The notes: generated from the letters alone by a model not told the origin. A stretch of 64,000 nucleotides of DNA from Schistosoma haematobium (GCF_000699445.3 NC_067197.1:24039809-24103808); one strand, 5' to 3'. Positions 13,011 through 26,829 are shown, counted from the first letter of the stretch. A program made the numbers and translations.

Positions 13011-16000
13011 TTATCCAGTTGAAACAATTCAGTGACGTAAACTAAGTAAATCCAAAAATCTTCACTAATTCCCCATGCATATATAAATTTATCAAAAGTC
13101 ATAAAAACTTATATTCAAGTCAAAACAAATGTTTATTAAAAGTTTTAAAATAAGTAATTAAGATAGAAGGTTGAATTCATCAAATAGTGGACTCCATGAT
13201 AAAATGTTCATTCGATGTAGTACTCAGCGGCACCTTATTATCTACTAAATAAGCTCTTTACATTTAATTTGTCCAAGTTTTAAGATTGGACTAGTATAGA
13301 ACTATGATAAGTAAGCAAATAATTGACTAATTGATATTCTGCGGTAATCTTGTATCAAATATGATGAAACGATTTTTAAAAAGTCAAAGAAAAGCAAACA
13401 AATAAATTTTCAAACATACTTTTAACAGCTGGCAGAATACAAGATTTTATTATGTATAGAAATTAAAAGACTATTTATCATTGAACGTGAAATGAAATGA
13501 TTTTAGTCGAAGTTTACTAAGCAAATAGATTCAAAGTAATTCCAAGGACTGAAAAGCTGCTACCATTAGCAAGCTACACTAAATGTTAAGTGTAACACTC
13601 CTATATTAGAATTTAATAAATAAAATAATGAAATCTATGTGTGTATATGAAATACACACGGATACACAGTTTGATTACACAATTATTGCCCACTTTATAA
13701 TTGTAGATAAACAATCTGTTTATTGTATTTAACGCTAAGAAATTAAAATACGCTGTATTTTAAGTTGCGCTGTTATGCAACGTAGAAAGTTATGTGTTTA
13801 GTATTTACATGTAAACAGATTCAAGGGTGTTTTACTGAAATCATCTAATTGCATAAATAAGTAAATTCTTTATAAATTTTATTCATTACTCATAAATCAA
13901 CAAGATATTATCAATACAATATGGAAAAGAATTCCTTTTGTTTTAAGTATTACAACTCGAACGAATTCACTATTGCATTAACAAAATGTTTGGAAATCTG
14001 ATTAGTCATAAATTTCTTAGTGAAGATAAACATCACGATTAACATAACAGGTCATTTTTCGGCTTACAGTAGAATTCAGAAAGCTTATTTTGATTTATTT
14101 AGCACTGACCGTCCAGATATTCGTCAGGATTCGAACTCTATACCTATCGCTTCAAACAAATACACCGTCTACTAAACTTTTGAAAATTATCAATTCAAAA
14201 CTGTAAATTGTGAAACTGATAAGTTGAAATATAAACATTTTGTAGTTTGGTATTTATTCTGTAAAGAACGAAACAAGTCACTGTTAACATTTAGCATTTC
14301 AAATTTACTAGAACTAAGTATCTTAAAGCATTCTAATACTTATTGCCTATTCTTGAAAGGGATTTCAGATCTTTGTGGAGATTCACGCTTTCATTAAGTT
14401 AACCGAAGTAAATATTATGTTTCATTTTAAGATTTTCGTAGTTACTTGACATTCGCTGGCCATATTTTATCTATCAAGCTGCAATCTTGATACCAATGTA
14501 AGTGACAAGACATCGTGTGAACTGTGTTTAGATGTTAGATCGTTGGAGGCTTTCACTTAAGTTTGCCAGATTTTAAGGAATTATTCAAATAAACACTGAA
14601 GAGCCTTTTAATAAACATTCTATACTGTATTATACTACTGTTTACAAAGCTCTTTATTTTGTTGAAATCTAGAAATAACGATTTATATTACACTAGCAAA
14701 AATTTTAAATTTATTATGGACAGTTTAACTGTTCAATATATCACACTGATTGTAATTTATTTTAAAATATGATTGGTCCAGAATCGCTCAAAAAATAAAC
14801 AAACCGCTACCGATTAGGTTTATAACAGAGAATATCTAGTCTTTCTGTACGATTTAGATGATTTTAATGCTGATCATTTGCTTAGTAGATAATTTTGCAA
14901 AGAGTTCTTTTATTAATTACTTAGAATTCTTTCAGTACAAGTCAATTAAAGTTTTATCTCTTTATGGGTTACAAATGAGGTCGGATCAATGAGAAAATAT
15001 GAATGATGCTTACTTCTTTTGCTATCAGGTGTATTGATGATATTAGTCGTTAAACAATGTCTGTTCTTTTTCTTTATCTTAGCTTCATCTATCCAGCGAA
15101 TTATGCTGTTGATGATGCACTATACATTAAACACATCTGTTACATATGAATATCTAAACAGATTTGGATATAGTTATCATATTGTTATGTAACTGCTTTA
15201 ATTCACTGTATTTTTTAGCAAAAGTTTCCAAACATGACCAACTTGTGTTTTTTGGATAATAAAGGCCGAAATAGACCTAAGTTCATAATGTGATCTACTT
15301 GAGCTCAGAAATATAGAATAGTTCAACCATGTAAATAAAATACACTAAAAAGGGGAAACTACTCAAGTACCTATAGTAAGGCTGAAAGATGTATATATAT
15401 TCACAGTTGATTGATCACTGGGTGGTGATCAATATCATGTATATCAGATCCTTCTTAGTGTATATATATTTATACATATTCGTCGAAACAACAGACCTGA
15501 ACAACCAAGGATTATTTAGACATGGGTGTTCTCCGCATAAGATATATTATACATTGGGTAGTATCACATTTTAGACAAAATAATTTCTATAGGTAGATAA
15601 AAACCAGGTTTCTAAAGCATTAACCTCATATTTTACCAACTGACATAAGTTAGTTACTTTTACCCAGCATAAAAATCTATATCCCTGTAAAATAATTGAT
15701 TTCACCATTTGATATGTGGACAAATGGAATTTTAGAAATTCTGCAGAAATAATAGTTATATATTTTAAAAACAACAACATAAACAATCTATTTGGCCGAT
15801 GTTAATATTCATTTTTGTGATAATTAAATGCATAACAGTATGCCATGTTTTCTTTTGTTTTCTACTGTAAATATAAAATAGTAACAATGAAAAGTAACTT
15901 AGTAATAACTTTATTGATTTATCAATGTCAAGCTAGTAATAAGTAACAAATTATGATTCCAGTCGAAGAAATTCCATGGTACAAATGTATAGCATGAACT

Positions 16001-16340
16001 GCTTTAGGCTGTCTAGAACCTGTAATAGTTAAATATTTTATCTGTATCTTCAATGTGTTATTATAACCTACAGGTATATCAAACTAATAAGTCTTGGTAA
16101 TTGAATGCTCTATCTGATTTCATAGACGCTTCTAATAACCCCAGACTAAATAAATACAGCAAATTGAACATAACAGAAAGGCCGCGAAGTGCAAAAAGCA
16201 AAGACTATTGATAAGAATTTATTTGACTCTCAATATAAGTCGTAGTGATTTGGTAGTACTCCACATTTATATAATTCATTTACACTAGAAATATTCTACA
16301 TTGTTTCCTTTGTACTATTGAATCTTGTGTTAATTTAACT
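13011..16340. other. AT-rich DNA with one SINE fragment
   Basis: No gene recognised. About 14093-14175 is a minus-strand tRNA-like fragment (reverse of a B box in AGGATTCGAACTCT) resembling the 5' half of Smα without its ribozyme. Confidence 0.5.
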
Positions 16341-16435
16341 TGGTTATTTATTTACCCTGAAGAAGTGGCTTACATTGAGTCAAGAAACGTCATGAATACA
16401 ATTTTTCTATTCATTGGGATATAATAAAAATATAT
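16341..16435 (+). mobile_element. Type C hammerhead-like repeat, plus strand
   Basis: Reads CTGAAGAAGTGGCTTACATT (from 16357), then AGTCAAGAAACGTC (ending 16391) and a shared AT-rich 3' segment. It is the sense counterpart of the repeat at 2985-3150. Stem II is partly lost here (GTGGCT against AGTCAA). It lies immediately upstream of the truncated LINE at 16464. Confidence 0.55.
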
Positions 16436-16463
16436 TTATGATCAATGATTCAATAACTTATGG

Positions 16464-16990
16464 TATGAACATCGAAGCAGCACCCATGGACCTCCCAATC
16501 AATGTTGGCCCACCAACAATTGAAGAAATCAGCATGGCCATCAGACAAATCAAGAGTGGAAAAGCAGCAGGACCAGACATCCCAGCAGAGGCACCAAAAG
16601 CAGACGTAGCGGCAACTGCAAGGATACTCCACATTCTCTTCAATAATATTTGGGATGAGGAACAAGTACCAACAGACTGAAAAGAAGGACACCTCATCAA
16701 AATACCGGAGAAAGGCGATCTCAGCAACTGTGATAACTACAGAGGCATCACTCTTCTCTCAATACCGAAAAAGAGTCTTCAACAGGGTATTGTTAAACAG
16801 GATGAAGGACTGCGTAGACACCCAACTTCGTGACCAACAGGCAGGATTCCGTAAGGATAGATCGTGTACAGACCAAATCGCAACTCTACGGATCATTGTG
16901 GAACAATCAATTGAATGGAATTCATCACTCTACATCAACTTCATTGACTACGAAAAGGCATTTGATAGCATGGACAGAACAACACTATGA
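16464..16990 (+). pseudogene. LINE-1-family RT, N-terminal part, disrupted
   Basis: Encodes the segment leading into the RT fingers and palm. It includes a KSGKAAGPD-like motif, a NYRGITLL motif, an AGFRKDRSC motif and motif A (FIDYEKAFDS, with the catalytic Asp). Three lesions break it: an in-frame TGA at 16678-16680 where a Trp is expected, a one-base insertion near 16766-16772 that shifts frame 1 to frame 2, and a second TGA at 16988-16990, again at an expected Trp. Both stops are TGG to TGA changes. The reading continues in the same frame as the ORF at 17012. Confidence 0.8.
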
Positions 16991-17011
16991 AAGCTTCTTC
17001 GATACTACGGC

Positions 17012-18031
17012 GTGCCTCAGAAGATAGTCAATATCATGCAGAATTCCTATGATGGATTACACTGCAAAATCGTGTATGGAGGACAGTTGACAAAGTCGTT
17101 CGAAGTGAAGACCGGTGGTAGGCAAGGTTGCTTACTCTCACCCTTTCTCTTTCTCCTGGTGATCGGCTGGATCATCAAGACGTCAACATCTGAAGGGAAG
17201 CACGGGATACAATGGACATCTAGGATGCAGTTGGACGATCTGGACTTCGCAGATGATCTGGCCTTTCTATCCCAAACGCAACAACAAATGCAAGAGAAGA
17301 CGAACAGTGTGGCAGCAGCCTCAGCAGCAGTAGGTCTCAATATACACAAAGGGAAAAGCAAAATTCTCCGATACAACACAGCATGCACCAATCTAATCAC
17401 AATTGACGGAGAAGATTTGGAAGATGTAAAAACCTTTACATATTTGGGCAGCATCATTGATAAACAGGGTGGATCTGATGCAGATGTGAAGGCGCGGATC
17501 GGCAAAGCAAGAGCAGCATATTTGCAAATGAGGAACATTTGCAACTCAAAGCAACTGTCAATCAACACTAAGGTCAGGATTTTCAATACAAATGTCAAGA
17601 CAGTTCTACTGTGTGGGACGGAAACCTGGAGAACTACGAAAGCCATCATCCAGAAAATACAGGTGTTTATTAACAGTTGTCTACGCAAAATACTTCAGAT
17701 CCGTTGGCCGGACACCATTAGCAACAACGTACTGCGGGAGAGAACAAACCAGATCCCAGTGGAGGAAGAAATCAGGAAGAAGCGCTGGAAGTGGATAGGA
17801 CACACATTGAGGAAAGCACAAAACTGCGTCACAAGACAAGCCCTCACATGGAATCCTGAAGGCCAAAGGAAAAGAGGAAGACCAAAGAACACATTACGCC
17901 GAGAAATGGAAATAGAAATGAGAGAAATGAACAAGAATTGGGTGGAAGTGGAAATGAAGGACCAGGACAGAGTGGGTTGGAGAATGCTGGTCTGCGGCCT
18001 ATGCTCCATTAGGAGTAACAGGCGTAAGTAA
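17012..18031 (+). CDS. LINE-1-family RT, C-terminal part (open, 339 codons)
   Basis: Intact open frame covering the second half of the reverse transcriptase and the C-terminal region. Seen in order: [13 protein letters not shown] (about residues 35-47), the catalytic motif FADD (79-82, both Asp present), a thumb region, and a C-terminal basic zone with [14 protein letters not shown] and a [10 protein letters not shown] motif shared with copies at 36882-37166 and 57299-57787. The ATG is internal to the original ORF, so it is not a real start. It continues the frame of 16655-16990 and is cut off only by the TGA at 16988. The protein would have copied element RNA at the nick made by the element's endonuclease, which is missing here. 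Very unlikely to be functional alone. Confidence 0.8.
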   Translation: MPQKIVNIMQNSYDGLHCKIVYGGQLTKSFEVKTGGRQGCLLSPFLFLLVIGWIIKTSTSEGKHGIQWTSRMQLDDLDFADDLAFLSQTQQQMQEKTNSVAAASAAVGLNIHKGKSKILRYNTACTNLITIDGEDLEDVKTFTYLGSIIDKQGGSDADVKARIGKARAAYLQMRNICNSKQLSINTKVRIFNTNVKTVLLCGTETWRTTKAIIQKIQVFINSCLRKILQIRWPDTISNNVLRERTNQIPVEEEIRKKRWKWIGHTLRKAQNCVTRQALTWNPEGQRKRGRPKNTLRREMEIEMREMNKNWVEVEMKDQDRVGWRMLVCGLCSIRSNRRK

Positions 18032-18042
18032 GTAAGTAAGTA

Positions 18043-21000
18043 ATTTATTTATAGTCCTTCTTAAGATGTGAATACATGGAACAGACAACTGGAAAAGGTC
18101 ATTTTTATAAATCATTCATACTCCAATTGATTAAGCTATAACTACCCATATCAATATGATAAAGAAATGTGTTTTTAATAAGTTGATCATTTATAGATAG
18201 CCAATATCATGTTTGATAGTTTTATTGTTAATGTAATTCAATCTATCAAGTTTCGGTGCCCCCAGTGGTTTGGGTAGCCAAACATTCTCGAGTACTCTAT
18301 TTAGTGTTAAGTAGTTGTAATTAACCAGTAGGAGTGACTGGACCGCGATTTTTACACAAGTTGGTACTTATCAGCAAGACGTATATGCAGTCTTAAAAAG
18401 TCTGATGTTCCTGTAGAATTCAAATGCATATCGACCAATCCCGCAGTCAGAAGCGTTACAAATAAGCCGTACGCGTAGTTAACTAACCACTTGGCGGTAA
18501 TTACTGTTATGTTCCTAGTTCTCACTGAATTCAGTAGATCGAGATGAAATGTGATGATTATTTTAAATAACTTGAATTTGTAATGGAATAATACCATCGT
18601 ATGAGGAATAACACTTAACATAGGTCTGTAGTCTGTTACACTCAGCTGACGGTTCCTATACGAAACTAGGCACTGATGTCTTGGGTTTCCAATGTTAGTG
18701 ACTGCAAGGAAAAAAAAATTTTTGTCGGACTTCTGCTACTTCTAGATAACATAATCTGGGTTTTTTTAAACAGACGCATTTGATGAAATGTCGTTTACAC
18801 AGAAGACTATAAATAAAAGGTAAAGTGGAGATTTCACGATACACGTGAATAGCATTCTATAATATTTGTTTTATAAACAAAGTGTGTGTTTACAATCTGT
18901 ACAGATCAGGTCATCATTTTGCATCAATTTTGAAGTAAAAAAACATGTTTCCAAATACATAATATACACGTGATTTATTAAAGGATACATCTTAAGAAAG
19001 AGAATGTTGCATGAATTATGAAACGGATGTTTTACATCTGTACTTTTCTAGTGTATTTTAAACATAAACATGAAAAATTAAGAAATAGAAGGAGAAGAAG
19101 AAGAAGAAGAAAGTAACGCTTTACCATCAATATTTATGTTTGTACTAGGAGTTAAATAGTTCTTGAATACATCAGATGCTACTTTATGTAGTGCCATTTC
19201 CTAATATTTGTTTGTTGTTGCTTACATATTCCCCGAATTCCACAGCTTTTCAGAGCCCTATCTTCTTGAACAAATAATTAAACTGATATATCAATATGAG
19301 TAAATACTGTATTCATACGTGATTTATTTAAAAAAACGTTACAAATCATGAAGTATTGAACATCCTATACAGTGAAACAATAAAATATCAATACAGAATA
19401 GAAGAAAAGTTCTCAACATTATGGTTTTAATTCCTTATATGTTAGTCAGAATTCTTGATGACATGACAGACTATAAGAAATCTTAAAAAAATAAGTAATA
19501 ATTACACCGGTTGGTAAATGTCCTACAAAATCTGAACCCAATAATCATTTCCTTTTTATATGAGTTTCAACCATGTTTTATTTTGTAAATAATTGTATGA
19601 TTTTTCTATATCCATTCACTCATATTTTGCTGACCATTTATTTCATCATCAAACATTTATTCATTGAGGCGTTAGATCAATAATTTGAGTTTCATGAACA
19701 ATCAGCTATATTTACATTGTTCTCATCAAGTCAAGTGATTGACTGTGCACTTATAGTCACATACTATTTCTTCTGACATAACGTTTGAAAGCGATGTGGT
19801 TAACACAACTCATTCATCGTAATCTCTATCAGGGTGATTTTTTATTTATTCTGTTTGGACTCATTTATCATCGTTACATCTTTTACAGATAAACAATAAA
19901 TGTCAGTTATCCATGAGTGACTCATTCACTGTTATAATGGAAATGTTTTGTTTATGTACCTATTGAGACCAACCAATTATGACACTGTATAATTTGAGAT
20001 TTTGTTTGTATGATCACATACAGTTAATTGAACCAAAATTTTTAAGAAAATTTACATTTTCTGTATATGAAGATAACGTGGCCAATACTTATATCACTGT
20101 CTTCTATAAATCGAGATAAATCAAGCGTCCAACGTTTCTTGATTTTTTTCAAGGTTTTGAAAATATTCTTGTTCTGTTTGCTAATCACTAAGTATTTAGT
20201 TATCTCACTTAAAAAAATCGTTGCTTTCATGAAAGGAAAGGTTTCATCAATACATGTGTTCAGAAAATATTTCATAAATCCTTCTCTTGTTCCATTCAAA
20301 ATACGTACTTTCACACTTACAAAATTATGTGCACCTCAAAAGGATATTCAAATACTGTGACTGTTTCACTGGACACCCAGATTTGTGGCAAACCAGTTAA
20401 AAAGTGCGAAGTATTAATAAGACACAGTGTGTGAGAGATGGAGTATAAGTTAAGCTTAATTACACTTACTATTGATTTAGGTTTAAGAGTCTTATTTGGT
20501 CGAAATGATGTTCAACGAAGAATACAGGAAGTCTTTTAGATACACCACATGTTTAGTAGCTAGCATAACCGCTTAGTAAAGAGACATAATTTATAATTGA
20601 AGGAAATTAGATTAATGGACACGAGTAACTTTGTCGATCAGGACTACTGGGGTGACGGACTTTTATCATCACAGATAGAAGTTTAGTAGCAAAAAGTAAT
20701 ATGTCGCATATAATCTTTTGTCTGTTTATTCATAAGCAGATGAAAAAAAACCCAAAAATGTCCCTATTCAAGAGTATATCAACTTGACAAACCGTACTAA
20801 ATAGCAGAGAAAACAAATCATTGAATGAAATTTAGAAACTCAAGGAAAGTCAGCACAAAACAACATTATATTCCCAGACAAATATAAGCAACTAGCCTTA
20901 TTGATTAATAGTACTCCGAAAATTTCAAACTGACGACCAGCTATTTCACGATTTTGTGTCACATCTTAGACTAACCTACATGAAATATTTTAAAATTAGT

Positions 21001-22796
21001 CATAAATTTACTGAAACGTGTCATGTTAACGTAGTTGTCTGAAATTCATTTACAAGTGCCTCGACATAGAATCAACAGCTTTGTATGCCAAGTAACCTCA
21101 CATCTAAAATTGAAAAAAACGCTTTCAAAGACCTCAGAATAATTAAGTTACTATTTGATGAATTGTGTGATCAACTGACTTCGGTTGATTTTTTTCATTT
21201 CTTAACAGAATTATCTTTCATTTCTATGCATTAAAAATTAGAGCGAGTTACTACTGGATTCATGGATGTGTGAATAGTTCTTCAACTTGGTTATAAAACC
21301 CCATTATAACTAAATTAAATAAAATGGATACAACTTATAGGTTAAATTGCATGTTGATAAGCTAGTCAATCACATTAAACCAAGATGATCACAAATGTAA
21401 TCTAAGTGAATTTTAATTGTATGTCAATGACTTGGCAATATGTGAGATATTCAAACCTTGTATACACTAAAAGTTATGAAAAATTAAACCTGTTAACTTG
21501 GTAAAATTATTTTGAGCAGTAAGATATTGAGAGTTGGTAGATAAAAAAATAGGAAATTTGTTCTTTGAATAATCCATTCTAGATGAGTCATATAATTAAT
21601 TTTTACTAAATACAACCTGCATTGTGGTTCCCATTACAGAAATTAATTAGAAATGATTCATATAGAATAGTTTATATTTACGTCAATCATTTTCCTCTTC
21701 TACACTAAATAGACTGTTTTTATAGGCTTTGATTATCTCACATAATACCAAGTGATTCAAATACTACTAGAATCCACTTCAATTAAAAATTTAATTTTTC
21801 ATACCAAAAGAGTTATATTACCTTACCGATATACGATTTAACTGGACACTTTACGATACATGCTGCAAACCCATTGAGATAATTTACTACTTAGGATACG
21901 GTTAAAAAAAAGTAATATCACACTATCAACTGATAAATTTAAAGTGAATAACTTAAAACAAAATTAAAGTTTGCATTCTATCAAACATAAAAATAAATCA
22001 AGATCATATGATTTGCACTGATTTATCATTGGTTAGTGAATAATGTCTCTGAACTACGTCAACCAGGCTTAAAGTTTATGTAACTGGCATTTTAGTATAA
22101 CATGTGGGATTCCAGATGGTTGGATGCAGTATCTAATTTTTTTGAAATATGGTCAAAACTATGCATTATACAAAAGTTGGAATTGGTTACTACCAGTGTA
22201 AACCAGTGTTAAGATTTCAGTCATGCAACAAATCAATCACGATTTGGATGGTTCAAAATTAATGCTTGTAGTAGTTACAATAAGTGATAGGGTTTCTTAT
22301 CTAATGCGTAGCATTGATTCAATGTTGCCAATGCACCTTGCCGGGGTTTTCCAATTAGCTTAGAAATTAGTATCAGAGTTTCCCATCAATTTCACCTGAA
22401 CACCCGACACTACAATGAATTTTCTTAAAACACTCTATATACTAAAGCGAAACAATCTACAGTTTTGTCTGTAAGATCACACTGATATGGAGAACCAACC
22501 AGAAGTAGAAAAAAGTCAGTCAATAGCAGTCAGAAGTGTTCTAAAAGTCAAGTGCATTTAATTGGGGTCAGGGAATCAATTTAATAAGGATAGAGTGGTA
22601 TGTATGTGGATAAGTATTTGTGCATTTCATTCAGTAGTCCAATAGACTTTTCCACTAACTCTTGTGTTCTCGCTCAAGTAGTCAGTTGGGGGGTAAGCGT
22701 GTATCACACCGTGTATCAGTATCAGATTTCGGACACGGCACATCGCAACACATACAATCTTAATGAATCCCCATATTGATAACAATCATATGCTTA
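18043..22796. other. AT-rich DNA, no gene seen
   Basis: Long stretch without recognised repeats or coding regions. There is a short GAA-type run near 19090-19110. Overlapping open frames around 20040-20360 on both strands are AT-driven and lack domains. Confidence 0.55.
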
Positions 22797-23181
22797 CCAG
22801 TGACTAGGTTCAACATATAACTTCTGGAATTCTCGTGAGAAGCCATGACCAGTGGAGTAAAGTCCGTGTCGGATGTAAGACAGTTATCCATCTCAGACAA
22901 TGGATGAAGGGTTACGCAAGATCATAGATAGATTAAAGTTAAACATTGACACTGCTGGATGTCGACTCAGTGGTCTCTAGATTAACCGTTCGCGCGCGAG
23001 ACGGAAGGTCCTGGGTCCCATTCCCTCGTGAGGGATCGTGCATGCGCACCGCTGAGGAATCTTATATTGTGACGAAACGGCTGTCCAGTGCTTCCGGGAT
23101 TTCAATAGTGGTCTAGCTTAGATCAGCTTTTAATTTCAACTGTGAAAATACTACAATCTTCATAAATCTCCATGCTAATAT
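22797..23181 (+). mobile_element. Family-B SINE, long sense copy
   Basis: One of the least rearranged copies. 5' domain about 22797-22965, tRNA-like A box (GACTCAGTGG, about 22965-22975), B-box region CTGGGTCCCATTCC (about 23011-23024), hammerhead 23046-23091, and a 3' end with tail to about 23181. The 5' domain matches the minus-strand copies at 10880-11228 and 26830-27151, which defines the full-length unit. The left inverted arm seen in other copies is absent. Confidence 0.75.
23046..23091 (+). ncRNA. Hammerhead ribozyme motif (family B), core intact
   Basis: Stem I GCACCG against CAGTGC (one mismatch). Core CTGAGGA (23052-23058) fits CUGANGA. GAAA is at 23074-23077 and cleavage triplet GTC at 23083-23085. 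Stem II is weak: the first pair is A-C and the arms are ATCT/TGAC. All conserved core bases are present, so slow activity is possible but unproven. Confidence 0.65.
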
Positions 23182-25064
23182 TAGATCATACGTTAATTGG
23201 TTTTATTAGACAAAAGTATGGTAGTATTATCCAGATTGATAAATTAATACAAAGCCGTACAAAAATCTGCCACTTAACTACTTTAAATTTGAGTACTTCG
23301 TCTATTGAATCACCATATTACATAAGAGTAGTAAGAATACCAACTCACATAGACAGAAATTTATAATTAATGATAATTAAATACAACTAAATTCAAACGA
23401 AGTATACAAATCATAAAACTAACAGTTGCACCAGATATTTGACATAAAGAAAACAGTTACTTCTAGTCTCAATATCTAATACAACTAGTCAGGATTCAAA
23501 CACAACATACATTCAAATTCATCGAAAATAACTTGAAAGTATTTCATTGTCATTACCATTTCGATCATTTAAACTTAATAAATAACCGAAAATGATCTCA
23601 ATCAATTATTATTTTATGATAAAATATAGAAATTCAAAGTGCTAACTGATTTATCAATTTAGTTTCATCCAAGCGGTTGGTCAATATCTATGATAAGGAT
23701 AATGATAAATTATAGAGTCACCAGCATTCGTCCACCATCAGAGCAAAAGCACTTTGACACAAGTATTTGGTAAAAATAAAAAAAGTGATTGTAAATTCAG
23801 CATAATCTTGAATTTGTTTTAATAAAGGGTTTTTTGTATTCTGACATGGAATATTATTATTTAATCTGTAAAGTTCAACTGTTGGTAGATTTGTGTCCAG
23901 ACTTTTTTTTGTTTTTGTCAGTTAAGTATAAAAAACAATTCTGCGATGACCTGGAAAAGAGAACTAGAGAAAATGTTAACTAAAAAACCCAGAAGGTACA
24001 TAATGAATCCATTCATATTCAGTCGTAAAAACAATGCACAACCAATACTTCTCTATATAAATCTGGTCAATGAAACTAAACACTGAAAGATCGGTGCCTA
24101 GAACATGTTAAAAATCTAATGAAGTATCTTAAATTGTGTGATATAATGACTAAGTAATTACTATAGTTATTACGCACAAACGCTTTGTAGGTTAAATATG
24201 CTCATTCGATTATTATTGTTCGATTATGCATAAAAAGTAACAAGTATTATTTTAACTGTACATAGTTAATTCAAATTCGCAATCATTTACAAGAGTTATC
24301 ATATGACACACATATACATAGACAGTGTATATTATACTATGCTAGTGGGATTAAATCGTGAATGATTATTATGCATTGTTAGTATTTATGATAGTGGCGT
24401 TAAATCTCTTCAATAAGTACTAATAATAATTATTATTATAAATTATGGTTAGTTTAGTAAAAATTACTGGTACGATAGGATAGGTATTGTACACCAATGA
24501 TCCTCTCAATAGCATCTTTCTAAGTCTCACTGAAAAGCCGTAATTTATAGATTTAACAAATTGATCAGTGAAACTGTAGCTCATCATGATAACGGATTAG
24601 GAATGCATTTTATATGTCGAACTGACTGAAAATGAAAATTTTAAGTGATTAAATCTAGGCTTACCGACTCAATGATATCAAATATAATGTTGGATCTAAA
24701 AAAATTCTGATTGCGATTTTGTATAACGTTGAGAGCATAGACTAATGTACAATTGTATCTATGTTAAAGCGTTCGGCGAATGTTCATTAATTTTCAACGT
24801 TTTTACTGACCTCATTTAAAGACAGTAGGTGAAGTTGGATAATACAAATCATTTATTTGACTAATGAAAAGTTTAGTATTCAATCTTGAACATTTATTAT
24901 AAAAAACTGCAGTTTTAATTAAGGGTTAATATTTTAAAGAAAGGTGAAAAACGATTTAGAAATTATCGATTACAATAGAGACCTTATTGTAAAAATCGAA
25001 CAATTGTGGAAATTGGTCAGTTTGTAGTTCACATCATGTGACTAAGTTAGCTAAATAGATATTG
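23182..25064. other. AT-rich DNA, no gene seen
   Basis: No supported feature beyond AT-rich sequence and short homopolymers. Confidence 0.55.
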
Positions 25065-25405
25065 GAAACTGAAAAGTACTGGGCAGCCGTTTCATTGTAG
25101 TATGAAACTCCTTTTCGGTGTTCATCCACAGCCTCGCTAGGAACCAAACGAAGAACCTTAAATCCTTACGCTAAGTATGAAACAAGTATCAAGAATAGTA
25201 TTGGACGATGGCCGCTTAATATAATAAGTCGAATCAAAGTAAAAATGTAAGCTATCAGATCTCATTTCAGGGAGTTGATGGCCAAGCATTCATAGAAAGA
25301 CCAAAATCCTGGGTTTACTGCCTGGTGAGTTTATATATAACCTGGGATTTCATACGAAAACCAAAGAGACGTCCACTGCTTCCAGACATTAAATATTTGT
25401 CCGGC
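25065..25405. mobile_element. Eroded head-to-head pair of family-B SINEs
   Basis: The left part (25075-25200) is a minus-strand copy: GGGCAGCCGTTTCATTG is the reverse of the ribozyme 3' half. The right part (25275-25400) is a plus-strand copy: CCTGGGTTTACTGCCTGG is B-box-like, followed by a degraded GACGTCCACTGCTTCC. Neither ribozyme keeps its core. The outward-facing 3' ends match the fold-back layout of better copies. Confidence 0.5.
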
Positions 25406-26829
25406 ATTAGTCTGTGTAAAAAAATAAGAACATTATTATTTCCAATTTTTAAAGTTTTCTTTTGGGTTTATTCAACAGTAATCCAGGTTTAAGGAGTATT
25501 ATATCATCAGAAAATCATTTGTAATCTTTAAGATTTGTGGATAAATAAATCGAATAAAGAGGAAGAATAGAGAGAAGTTACTTTTCAATGAGTTTTGCAT
25601 CATGGCTCTACAGTAAAATATATGTATGATTAACAACAATTAAATAATACTCACTAAGCCTTTGCGTTACGTAAAAATTATATAATATCACTGCGATTAT
25701 AAATAATATTGAGCGTTTGGAAGAAGGAGGATTTTCATAATCAATGTGCTCAAAAAATTCAACTGAACTGTCGCTAAATTTCATAATATATAGAAAAACA
25801 ATTAACAAAATATTTTGGTGAAAGGTCAGAACTACAGTAGCTATGTAAGAATGAAGAGACAGATGTTGATAATATGCAAAAATACAAAAAGTGGATATAA
25901 TTAGAAAATTGTCCGAATATTTTTGAAACAATGAGTTTGATGGAAGTTTAGCTCAACCTTACTCCTATACTGATGACCAAGGTAGTGAGAGTGAATGTAC
26001 AGACTTATTTTCGATGCAAAGCTTAGATTTGTGAACATAGATTCTGATAGTTTAAGGAATATGCAAAAGATGAGCTCGTAAATTACATGGAATATGATGA
26101 ATAACCTTAAAACCCCAATTCAAGTTAGCTTGATGTCATGTGTCCACCAAGTGAGCGACAGTGGGACTTCAAATCACTCTTACATGTTCTTTGCTCAAGC
26201 AAGATGGATGGTGTTCTGCTGTACGACGACGAACTTTCCGAATTTTATGCCCTATATAGCTGACTCCACAGGATAAGTTTGATCAATAAATACATACCAA
26301 TATGGCGAACTCATGGAGCTGGTCTGGTCATTGGAATTTGATCATTTAACTTCATTTCAAAATTTTCAATGCATGTGGTGTGTTTCTATTAAGATAACTG
26401 TCATTAATATGTTCAGCGTTAGTATTTTTCCAATCGACGTATGTTACATAAATAGTTTGATGATAAATTATTTGAATTTGTAAGAAAAACAGCCATATTA
26501 AAAAATTTCGGAAATGTTTTTCACAATACATTTCAAGTAACTATCATACTGTATTTAAAGACACTGCGAGAAATTAAATAATTACTGCGTAATAAATATC
26601 CAGATGTTTGTACTATGTAATAATTTAGTTGTGTACTTACTGCATTAATCGAATAATCTACAAAAAACAACTCATTATAACAGATGGTAAATTGTTTCAT
26701 TTTCATAGCAAATGTATTACTATAGTGATTGGAGGAACGTTTAAAACTAATTTTAATAGAAACTTTGTGGTAATATTTTCAGATGTACATATCAACTACT
26801 TTAAGTAAAACCCTAAATGCTTAATGGTA
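25406..26829. other. AT-rich DNA, no gene seen
   Basis: The longest open frame (minus strand, 25931-25608, 107 codons) is hydrophobic and AT-driven, with no known domain. I do not call it a gene. Confidence 0.5.

Larger units (their letters stand above)
16464..18042 (+). mobile_element. LINE family 1 (non-LTR retrotransposon), 5'-truncated
   Basis: A clear rise in GC content marks the element. It begins inside the ORF, just before the reverse transcriptase domain, and runs to a 3' tail of TAAG repeats (about 18026-18042). The same family recurs at 34505-37256 and, on the other strand, at 57186-57787. The 5' truncation plus short-repeat tail is typical of target-primed insertion. The clade is probably RTE-like, as for many schistosome LINEs; this is from recollection of family features, not a search. 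No clean target-site duplication was found. Confidence 0.85.

Noticed and set aside
17047..17688. 213-codon minus-strand frame
   Set aside because: Shadow of the reverse transcriptase ORF on the plus strand.
25608..25931. Hydrophobic 107-codon frame on the minus strand, possibly a membrane protein
   Set aside because: Hydrophobicity follows from AT-rich codons; no homologous motif, splice context or conserved start is visible.
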